Shown here piece after piece: positions 56,881-63,626 of a DNA stretch of 63,626 bases; positions within the stretch are counted from its first letter, which is position 1; every line of letters starts with the position of its first letter. The stretch comes from Helcococcus sueciensis DSM 17243 (lineage in GTDB: Bacteria > Bacillota > Clostridia > Tissierellales > Peptoniphilaceae): NCBI RefSeq assembly GCF_000423145.1, contig NZ_AUHK01000010.1, positions 1 through 63,626 of the forward strand, given 5' to 3'. Below the pieces are notes generated by a model that was not told where the DNA came from, made no database searches, and was given only the letters and a program-made list of their open reading frames with translations. A program made the translations under genes and the position numbers.

Positions 56881-57714
56881 CTAAAACGCCATTATTAAAC
56901 CATTTTTATTTGCATATATTGTTGATAAACCGGTAGCTTCAAAAATTTTAACATCTTTAAAATCATATTTTACAAGAGCCATATCTTTCAAAATTTTTGC
57001 TCTGTCTTCATTTTTAACATGTGTTATATATAAAGTTTTATCACTAAATAAATTTGAAACTTCGCTTATTGTATCTACAGTTTTAATTAATGCATTTTTA
57101 ACCCCTCTTGCTTGATGTCTTACATCTATCTCTCCATCTACTCCAACAGAAATTGGGAAAATAGATAGTTTTGAAGCTAAGAAGCCTTTAATTTTAGAAA
57201 CTCTTCCATTCTTTACTAGTGTACTTATATCTTCAAGTACAAAAACCGTCTGAATATCACTAATTTTCACTTCTACATCTGAAACTATTTTTTCAAATGT
57301 TTCATTTTCTTTTATTCCTTTTTGAATCATTTCAACTAAAAGAGTTTCCCCACAAGCCGCAGATTTAGAATCGAATACATGCACTTTAACATTTGGGTTA
57401 TCTTCTTCTAACATAGTTTTAGCAATATATGCATTGTTATATGTTGTAGATAATTTTGAGCTTATAGTTACATAAAAAACTTCATCATATCCTTTTCCAG
57501 CTTCATAAAATGAATCTGGTGTCGGTGCTGCAGATTTTGTGACTTCCTTTGTCTCTTTAAGATCATTAATTAATGAATCAATATCCATTTCTGGATCAGC
57601 CATTAAATACTTTCCATTTACATCTATGAAAAAAGGGACTCTCTTTGTATTGTTTTGAAGAAGCATTTCTTCATTAAATTCAGCACATGAATCTACTACT
57701 ATAATTCTAGTCAT
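56881..57714 (-). CDS. DegV family fatty-acid-binding protein
   Basis: A 277-residue two-domain DegV protein. The N-terminal DSCAEF, the TKSAAPTPDSFYEA loop that contacts the lipid, and ISSKLSTTYNNA are family features. Members bind fatty acids for the FakA kinase; no FakA gene is adjacent. Spaced 12 bases from glmM. Confidence 0.92.
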   Translation of the reverse strand: MTRIIVVDSCAEFNEEMLLQNNTKRVPFFIDVNGKYLMADPEMDIDSLINDLKETKEVTKSAAPTPDSFYEAGKGYDEVFYVTISSKLSTTYNNAYIAKTMLEEDNPNVKVHVFDSKSAACGETLLVEMIQKGIKENETFEKIVSDVEVKISDIQTVFVLEDISTLVKNGRVSKIKGFLASKLSIFPISVGVDGEIDVRHQARGVKNALIKTVDTISEVSNLFSDKTLYITHVKNEDRAKILKDMALVKYDFKDVKIFEATGLSTIYANKNGLIMAF

Positions 57715-57726
57715 AAATTCCTCCTG

Positions 57727-59070
57727 TTATTCTGCATAGCTTTTATCTTCTATAATTTTGCTTACAATATCAATATATTTGTTACATATTTCTTCTGTTT
57801 CTGCTTCAACCATAATTCTAATAAGTGGCTCTGTCCCTGAAGGTCTAACTAATATTCTACCACTGTCTCCAAGCTCTTCACTAATATTTTCTATAGCTTT
57901 TTGAATATCCTCATCATGTAATACCGTATTTTTATCCTTTACTCTTATATTTTTAAGCTCTTGTGGAAATATCACTAAATCTTTAAGCATAAGAGATAAT
58001 GGCATTTTTTGTTTAACCATAGCTTCAATTAACTTTAATGAAGTCAACACACCGTCTCCAGTTGTTGCATACTTTGTAAATATGATATGTCCGGATTGTT
58101 CTCCACCTACGCTATAACCATGGTTTTTAATTTCTTCTGAAACATATTTATCGCCTACTTGGGTCTTAATATAATCAATTCCTTCTCTATCAAAAGCCTT
58201 ATATAATCCCAAGTTTGACATTACAGTTGTAACTGCTGTATTTTTATTTAGTTCATTGTTTTCTTTAAGCATTTTTGCAAATATATATATGATATGATCT
58301 CCAGTAATGATATTTCCTTTTTCATCAACCGCAAGACATCTATCTGCGTCTCCATCGTATGCTATTCCTAAATCATAGTTTCCTTCTTTAACTTTTTGAG
58401 ATAAATTTTCAATATGAGTAGAACCAGCATTTAGATTTATATTGAATCCATCTGGTTTATTATTCATCATTTCAACATCAGCACCTAAAATATCAAATAT
58501 ATTTTTTGAAATCTGATAAGCTGCACCATTTGCCGCATCGACTAAGATTTTAATATCCTTAAAAGATTTTGTAACTACTGTTGATAAATAAGCTATATAT
58601 CTATTTCTTCCTAATATATAATCTACTGTTCTACCTATTTCTTCATCTTTTGCTAGAGGAATTGTATCTTCTACACTATCAATATATTCTTCAAGTTCTT
58701 CTAAAACTGATTCTTCAAGTTTGTATCCTTGACCATCTAAAATCTTTATTCCATTGTCATAATATGGATTATGGCTAGCAGAAATCATAATTCCACAATC
58801 AAAGTTTTCAGTTCTTGCAATATATGAAACACTTGGTGTAGTTGTAACATGTAATAAGTATGCGTCACTTCCACTTGATGTGATTCCCGCAGCTAGAGCT
58901 GATTCTAGCATATAACTTGATCTTCTTGTATCTTTACCTATTAATATTCTTGATTCTTCATTATTTTTTTTGAAATAATTTCCTAAAAATCTTCCAATTT
59001 TAAATGCATGATTAACTGTTAATTCAACATTAGCTTCCCCTCTGAAGCCATCTGTACCGAAATATTTCAT
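57727..59070 (-). CDS. glmM: phosphoglucosamine mutase
   Basis: A 447-residue alpha-phosphohexomutase converting glucosamine 6-phosphate to the 1-phosphate for UDP-GlcNAc. Catalytic phosphoserine in ISASHNPYYDNGIK (near residue 100), Mg2+-site DGDADRC, and sugar loop GGEQSGHII are present, with the C-terminal RPSGTEPLIRI phosphate loop. Confidence 0.97.
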   Translation of the reverse strand: MKYFGTDGFRGEANVELTVNHAFKIGRFLGNYFKKNNEESRILIGKDTRRSSYMLESALAAGITSSGSDAYLLHVTTTPSVSYIARTENFDCGIMISASHNPYYDNGIKILDGQGYKLEESVLEELEEYIDSVEDTIPLAKDEEIGRTVDYILGRNRYIAYLSTVVTKSFKDIKILVDAANGAAYQISKNIFDILGADVEMMNNKPDGFNINLNAGSTHIENLSQKVKEGNYDLGIAYDGDADRCLAVDEKGNIITGDHIIYIFAKMLKENNELNKNTAVTTVMSNLGLYKAFDREGIDYIKTQVGDKYVSEEIKNHGYSVGGEQSGHIIFTKYATTGDGVLTSLKLIEAMVKQKMPLSLMLKDLVIFPQELKNIRVKDKNTVLHDEDIQKAIENISEELGDSGRILVRPSGTEPLIRIMVEAETEEICNKYIDIVSKIIEDKSYAE

Positions 59071-59126
59071 ACTATCTCCTAGATGTTTTTATATATTTTA
59101 CATTATATCATAATCGTATTATATAT

Positions 59127-59162
59127 AAAAAAAAGTAAGAAATTAGAAAACTAATCTCCTAC
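59127..59162 (-). terminator. terminator of the darA-holB-rsmI operon
   Basis: Minus-strand GTAGGAGATTAG/CTAATTTCTTAC (two G-U pairs, four-base loop) followed by eight T. Confidence 0.85.
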
Positions 59163-59164
59163 CC

Positions 59165-59968
59165 TTAAATTTTTAATGAAATTTCATATACTCTATTTTT
59201 ACTTATTTCTAATTCTTTAGACACTTGTTTTACTGCCATTTTATTAAGCATGCCCTCTTTTTTTAATTCTTCTAGTTTATCTTTTATGAAATCGTCTGAA
59301 ATTATTATTTCCTCTTCAAATCTATCAAGTAAAACTACTATTTCACCTTTTTCTACTATTTCTTCATCTTTATACTCTGAAGATTTAAATATTTTTACAT
59401 CTTCATAAATCTTAGAAATTTCCCTTATTACCGCAACTTTTCTATCGGGCATAGTCAAGCTAATATCTTCCAAAGTCTTGATAATCCTGTGTGGTGATTC
59501 ATAAAATATTAAAGTATTGCTAATTTTTTTCATATTTTCTAATATTTTTTTTCTATCACTTGACTTGCTTGGTAAAAATCCTAAAAAGGTAAACTCACTA
59601 TTATCAAAACCAGATAATACTAAAGCTGTTGCAAATGCAGTAGCTCCTGGAAGAACAGTATATGGAATATTATTTTCAATCATCGCTTTTACTAATATAT
59701 TACCTGGATCTGATATTCCTGGCATTCCAGCATCAGACACTATCGAAATATCATTATCATATGAAAGATTAATTATTTCATCTACTCTTTTTTGTTCATT
59801 AAATTTATGATATGAATAAAGTTTTCCTTCTATATCATAGTGATCTAGCAATCTTTTTGTATTTCTAGTATCTTCGCAATATATTATATCTGATTCTTTT
59901 AAAACTCTTAGTGATCTTAATGTAATATCCTCTAAATTACCAATAGGTGTAGCTACAAAATAAATCAT
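59165..59968 (-). CDS. rsmI: 16S rRNA (cytidine1402-2'-O)-methyltransferase RsmI
   Basis: A 267-residue tetrapyrrole-methylase-fold enzyme. ATPIGNLEDITLRSLRVL, CEDTRNTKRLLDHY, SDAGMPGISDPG and YESPHRI appear in family order. It methylates the ribose of C1402 in the decoding centre. It follows holB by two bases, as in yaaQ...yabC loci of Bacillus, which are condensed here. Confidence 0.96.
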   Translation of the reverse strand: MIYFVATPIGNLEDITLRSLRVLKESDIIYCEDTRNTKRLLDHYDIEGKLYSYHKFNEQKRVDEIINLSYDNDISIVSDAGMPGISDPGNILVKAMIENNIPYTVLPGATAFATALVLSGFDNSEFTFLGFLPSKSSDRKKILENMKKISNTLIFYESPHRIIKTLEDISLTMPDRKVAVIREISKIYEDVKIFKSSEYKDEEIVEKGEIVVLLDRFEEEIIISDDFIKDKLEELKKEGMLNKMAVKQVSKELEISKNRVYEISLKI

Positions 59969-59970
59969 TT

Positions 59971-60747
59971 CTACTCCTGATATGCTTTAATTATAAGAAA
60001 TATTAGATCTTCTAAAGCAAGCTGAAAATTTACATTGACTTTAGTCAATTCCTTAATTTGCTCTATTCTTAACAATATTTCTTCTAAATAAATACTTTTA
60101 ATTGTAGATAATTTCTCTACAATTTGATTATATTTAATATTATCTTCTTTTTCTTTAAAATACGCATCAGTAAACAACTTTGTTAGCATATGAAGCACTT
60201 CTATTTTATTATCACTTAATTCTTTGATGCTTTGTCTTTCTTTATTAATCATATAATATCTTTTTTCTAAAGCACTTGTTAAAATTTTATATAAATTATT
60301 CCATTCATATGATTGAAAATCTATTTCATATTGACTAGATATAGTAATTACCTGACTTCTTGAAATAATAGTATTTAAAAGTTTATATCTATTGTTAGTT
60401 GTCATGATTACTATTGAATAGCTTGGTAAATCTTCCAAAGTTTTCAATAAAGCATTCTGTGCTTCTTCTCTCATCTTATGTGCATCTTCGATAATATATA
60501 CATTGTACTCAAACTCAGAAGGTCTTTCATATACCATTTTATTGAGTTTTCTTATTTCTTCAATGCTTATATTATTGGTATCAGATGAAATTACTTCTAA
60601 TAAATTAGTGATATCCACACTAGTGTTTAGAAGAAGTTTTGTAAAAGTTTCATATTGCTCAAACACTTTTTCGGCATCTCCCTCAAATATATATGAGTGA
60701 AATACTTCTTTATTTTCAATTTGTTTACTTAAAATTTTATTTAACAT
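59971..60747 (-). CDS. holB: divergent DNA polymerase III delta' subunit
   Basis: A 258-residue protein aligning with delta' (HolB): HSYIFEG near the start, NISIEEIRKLNKMVYERPSEFEYNVYIIEDAHKM, then EAQNALLKTLEDLPSYSIVIMTTNNRYKLLNTIISRSQVI. The P-loop is missing, the zinc-binding cysteines are absent (no Cys in the whole protein), and SRC reads SRS. It is a minimal clamp-loader wrench. Placement between darA and rsmI supports the call. Confidence 0.85.
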   Translation of the reverse strand: MLNKILSKQIENKEVFHSYIFEGDAEKVFEQYETFTKLLLNTSVDITNLLEVISSDTNNISIEEIRKLNKMVYERPSEFEYNVYIIEDAHKMREEAQNALLKTLEDLPSYSIVIMTTNNRYKLLNTIISRSQVITISSQYEIDFQSYEWNNLYKILTSALEKRYYMINKERQSIKELSDNKIEVLHMLTKLFTDAYFKEKEDNIKYNQIVEKLSTIKSIYLEEILLRIEQIKELTKVNVNFQLALEDLIFLIIKAYQE

Positions 60748-61073
60748 TATAATTTGTAAAATTGATCAATCTCAAGAACAAATACTGTTGCTCCACCAAC
60801 TTCTATTTCCACTGGTAAAGAGTTAAACATGGATCCTTGGACACTTGAATTTAGGAATGTAGTTGTAGCTTTTCTTTTCTTTCCATTCTTTTCAATTAAA
60901 TCAATTGCTGTTTGTAATCTATCTTCTTCTACCCCAAGTAAAAGAGTTGTATTTCCTTCTCTTAAAAATCCACCAGTTGTTGATAATTTAGTTACTGAAA
61001 ATTCATTTTCTACTAAATCATCCATAAGTAAATTAACATCATTATCTTGAACTATAGCTATTACTAATTTCAT
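60747..61073 (-). CDS. darA: cyclic di-AMP receptor DarA (PII-like, YaaQ)
   Basis: A 108-residue PII-like protein. The family segments KLVIAIVQDNDVN, TKLSTTGGFLREGNTTLLLG and VEIEVGGATVFVLEIDQF are complete. It binds c-di-AMP as a trimer; its output is unknown. First gene of darA-holB-rsmI, with the stop overlapping holB by a base. Confidence 0.96.
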   Translation of the reverse strand: MKLVIAIVQDNDVNLLMDDLVENEFSVTKLSTTGGFLREGNTTLLLGVEEDRLQTAIDLIEKNGKKRKATTTFLNSSVQGSMFNSLPVEIEVGGATVFVLEIDQFYKL

Positions 61074-61221
61074 GATTCCTCCAGATTTATTTTAATTTCT
61101 TTCTTATTCTTAATTTTATTATATAATGATTTCGTTTTTTTTTCCACATAAGGAAATATACTTTATTATGTGATAAAATACAATTAATAGTTTATTACTC
61201 ATTTAAAAATGGGAGGATTTA

Positions 61222-63231
61222 ATGGAAAAGAAAAAAGAATTAAAAATTTTTTTAGAAGATCCCTATCTTATGGATTTTAAGGATGATATTTATCTAAGAA
61301 TCAATAGATATAAAGAAAAAAAATCTGAACTTCTCAACAATAAGAGAAAGTTAAAAAGTATTGCTAATTTCCATGATTACTACGGTTTTCATAGAAATAG
61401 ACAAGGTTTTGTATATAGAGAATGGGCCCCAAATGCAGATGAAGTTTTCCTAAGTGGAGACTTTAATAATTGGGAATTACTTCCTCTCAAAAGAAATGAA
61501 AAAGGTGATTTTGAAGTTCAAATAAATGGACATAAAACATTAGAACATAATTCAAGAGTCAAAACCGTTATCCGTAAAGATGGTGTAGATGTATATAAAG
61601 TCCCTATGTTTATCCATAAAGTAAGTCAAGATGTAAATGACAATGGTGTTTATGACTTTTATGGAATTATAGAAAATACAACAAATGCTTATAAATTTAA
61701 GAACAGTTTTAAATTAGATAAAGATTTCAAACCATATATTTACGAAACTCATATAGGTATCGCTCAAGAAAAAGAAGATATCGGAAGTTATGAAGAATTT
61801 CTTGATATACTTCCTAGAATAAAAGAACTTGGTTACAATGCTATTCAAATAATGGCAATTGCTTCACATGCATACTATGGTTCATTTGGATATCATGTAA
61901 CTAACTTCTTTGCAGCATCTCATTGGTTTGGTGATACCGAAAATCTAAAGAAATTAATAGATAAAGCTCATGAACTTGGAATAGCCGTATTAATGGACAT
62001 AGTTCATTCTCATGCTGCTACAAATGTAAATGAAGGTGTTAATAATTATGACGGAACTGACTATCAACTTTTCCATTCTGGAGCAAGAGGGCATCATTCA
62101 GCTTGGGATTCAAAGGTTTTTGACTATGGTAAAAATGATGTAATAAAATTCTTACTTTCTAATCTAAATTATTGGCTTACTGAATATAAATTTGATGGAT
62201 TTAGATTTGATGGAATAACTTCTATGCTATATCTAGATCATGGTCTTGGAAAAGCATTCACTTCATATCATGACTATTTCTCATTAAATACTGATATGGA
62301 TGCCTGTGTTTATCTAACACTTGCAAATGAATTAATTAAGGAAATAAACCCTAATTCAATTACTATTGCAGAAGATGTATCTGGTATGCCAGGACTTGCT
62401 GCTCCAATAGAAGATGGGGGAATGGGATTTGACTATAGATTTAATATGGGAGCTCCTGATTTCTGGGCAAAACAATTAGATTTAGATGACCATGATTGGA
62501 ATATGAATTGGATGTGGCACGAATTAACCACAAAAAGGCCAGATGAAAAGACTATTTCATATGCTGAAAGTCACGATCAAGCTCTAGTTGGCGATAAAAC
62601 AATTATGTTCAAGCTGACTGATTCAGAGATATATTGGAATATGCAAATTGATAATCAATCATATATTATCCATAGAGCAATAGCTCTCCATAAATTGATA
62701 ACTTCAGCAACTATGAATCTTGCATCAAATGGATATCTAAACTTTATGGGAAATGAATTTGGGCATCCAGAATGGATAGACTTCCCATCAGAGAGAAATA
62801 ACTGGTCATTCTACTATGCAAGAAGACAATGGCATCTAGTAGATGATGAAAACTTAAAGTACAAATGGTTAAATCAATTTAACAAAGAAAGCGTGCATTT
62901 TTCACAAGATAATGATTTATTCAATCATTATCCAATGCTTATGATGTTACACAATGAATTTAAATTATTAGAATTCAAAAGAGGAGATTTATATTTTATA
63001 TATAATTTCCATCCAACAAGATCATACGAAAGTCTATCAATACCAATAGATGAAAAAGGAAATTATAAAGTAGTATTTGACAGTGACAATAGTCGCTATG
63101 GAGGACTAGATAGAATTTCAAACGATTATGTATATGAAGCTAAAAAAGTATATGGAACTGACCATCCTTTCAATATAAATATATATCTCCCAAGTAGAAC
63201 AATGCTTGTGTTAAAAAAAATTGATGAGTAG
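61222..63231 (+). CDS. glgB: 1,4-alpha-glucan branching enzyme, eukaryotic-type GH13
   Basis: A 669-residue GH13 protein with an N-terminal CBM48 (REWAPNADEVFLSGDFNNW, residues 66-84), a catalytic barrel and a C-terminal beta-domain. Catalytic residues are Asp330 (DGFRFDG), Glu384 (IAEDVSG) and Asp452 (SHDQ), with the conserved DIVHSHA. The motifs (THIGIAQEKEDIGSYEEF, GYNAIQIMAI, YHVTNFFAASHWFG) are those of animal/plant-type branching enzymes rather than bacterial GlgB. No glgC, glgA or glgP is adjacent. Start follows GGGAGG. Confidence 0.9.
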   Translation: MEKKKELKIFLEDPYLMDFKDDIYLRINRYKEKKSELLNNKRKLKSIANFHDYYGFHRNRQGFVYREWAPNADEVFLSGDFNNWELLPLKRNEKGDFEVQINGHKTLEHNSRVKTVIRKDGVDVYKVPMFIHKVSQDVNDNGVYDFYGIIENTTNAYKFKNSFKLDKDFKPYIYETHIGIAQEKEDIGSYEEFLDILPRIKELGYNAIQIMAIASHAYYGSFGYHVTNFFAASHWFGDTENLKKLIDKAHELGIAVLMDIVHSHAATNVNEGVNNYDGTDYQLFHSGARGHHSAWDSKVFDYGKNDVIKFLLSNLNYWLTEYKFDGFRFDGITSMLYLDHGLGKAFTSYHDYFSLNTDMDACVYLTLANELIKEINPNSITIAEDVSGMPGLAAPIEDGGMGFDYRFNMGAPDFWAKQLDLDDHDWNMNWMWHELTTKRPDEKTISYAESHDQALVGDKTIMFKLTDSEIYWNMQIDNQSYIIHRAIALHKLITSATMNLASNGYLNFMGNEFGHPEWIDFPSERNNWSFYYARRQWHLVDDENLKYKWLNQFNKESVHFSQDNDLFNHYPMLMMLHNEFKLLEFKRGDLYFIYNFHPTRSYESLSIPIDEKGNYKVVFDSDNSRYGGLDRISNDYVYEAKKVYGTDHPFNINIYLPSRTMLVLKKIDE

Positions 63232-63300
63232 TTAAATATATTTTCATTATATAATTAAAAAATAAAAAATAAAGGGGCTGTTGCATAAGTCCCAATCACA

Positions 63301-63338
63301 AAAAAGACGAGAAACTTAAAAAGTCCTCGTCTTTTTTT
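63301..63338 (+). terminator. terminator within the IS left end
   Basis: AAAAAGACGAG/CTCGTCTTTTT (11 base pairs, 14-base loop) with a T-run. It lies between the terminal repeat and the transposase start, so it would block transcripts entering from glgB. Confidence 0.85.
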
Positions 63339-63352
63339 GGTACAATGTAAGT

Positions 63353-63626
63353 ATGGAAAACATTAATAAACCTACATCGTTACTCATTAATTCTACACTA
63401 ATTAACGATACGATTCAATTAAAGTTAAATTTTAACATAGATGTGTATGTTCAAGATGATGTAAAGTTAAGGCTTGTAAAAAATATCATTGAAAGGATGG
63501 ATTTATCTAAACTTCATCAAGTCTACTCACATTTTGGCAGAAAACCTAAAGTTAACCCTCTAACAATGCTTCAAATTCTAATATTTTGTTATTCAGAAAA
63601 AATATTTTCATCAAGAGATATTGAAA
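63353..63626 (+). CDS. IS1182-family transposase, N-terminal part (runs off the window)
   Basis: The first 91 codons from ATG 63353, reading MENINKPTSLLIN, and later YSHFGRKPKVNPLTMLQIL and YSEKIFSSRDIE. This is the N-terminal DUF772 domain of IS1182-type transposases. The frame is open to the last base, so the element may be intact; the catalytic DDE domain is beyond the edge. Confidence 0.88.
   Translation, partial: MENINKPTSLLINSTLINDTIQLKLNFNIDVYVQDDVKLRLVKNIIERMDLSKLHQVYSHFGRKPKVNPLTMLQILIFCYSEKIFSSRDIE

Larger units (their letters stand above)
63274..63626 (+). mobile_element. IS1182-type insertion sequence, left end
   Basis: The element starts with the terminal repeat GGGGCTGTTGCATAAGTC (63274-63291), whose GGGGCTGTTGCA is typical of the family. 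It then has an inward terminator, a TACAAT -10 box at 63341 and the transposase start. The right end lies outside the window. Confidence 0.85.

Overview
The window is very A+T-rich and comes from a low-GC Gram-positive anaerobe. Supporting signs are a long Bacillus-type SRP RNA with an Alu domain, WhiA, Veg, RNase M5, RapZ, a CtsR-type operator, a Rex gene with its operator, rubredoxin, and Gram-positive lipoprotein signals. Gene content and base composition would fit a fermentative Tissierellia/Peptoniphilaceae-type coccus (Parvimonas, Peptoniphilus or Helcococcus-like), but that placement is inference. Most genes are on the minus strand.

Layout. 1-697: 5' end of a 16S rRNA gene with two tandem promoters, reading out of the window. 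694-5955: murI, a degenerate VanY-like protein, murB, rapZ, a NUDIX hydrolase and whiA, preceded by veg. 6165-11752: a DUF1858 protein, a glutaredoxin, the metG-tatD-rnmV-rsmA operon and an acyl-ACP thioesterase. 11859-15101 (plus strand): tyrS, an AI-2E-family permease, then tRNA-Ser joined directly to SRP RNA. 15102-21400 is the accessory stretch: a double-length ABC-2 permease without ATPase, a small Tyr-rich secreted protein, a solitary DNA methyltransferase, and an ABC-F protein behind a leader that looks like a transcription attenuator. 21408-24960: clpB and a dnaJ-like gene under a CtsR-type operator. 25033-28659: a GtrII-like membrane protein, glycerol dehydrogenase, and a DUF2975/XRE pair.

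29187-37489 is a nucleoside uptake and salvage block (two BMP lipoproteins, ABC ATPase, two permeases, deoC, cdd, pyrimidine-nucleoside phosphorylase). 37489-40183: an ABC-F protein of the YdiF type and rex with a Rex box over its own -35. 40184-46191: the phosphate operon pstS-pstC-pstA-pstB-phoU-phoB-phoR. 46220-49530: typA, an RsbW-like ATPase, rubredoxin and engB. 49520-55174: lon, clpX, clpP and tig. 55224-61073: a solute-binding protein, degV, glmM, rsmI, holB and the c-di-AMP receptor darA. 61222-63231: a eukaryotic-type glycogen branching enzyme. From 63274 to the end: the left end of an IS1182-type insertion sequence, cut off by the window.

The most unusual observations are: (1) PstS is circularly permuted, with the second domain and the C-terminal part of the family fold preceding the N-terminal part in one intact lipoprotein; (2) the VanY-like protein between murI and murB has lost every zinc-ligand and catalytic position yet keeps the flanking family motifs; (3) the ABC-F gene has a four-codon leader peptide, competing hairpins and a perfect terminator ahead of it; (4) a compact three-way-junction inverted-repeat element sits between clpB and that leader; (5) the secreted peptide/double-permease pair has no recognised counterpart. 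All assignments come from reading the sequence; no database search was run.
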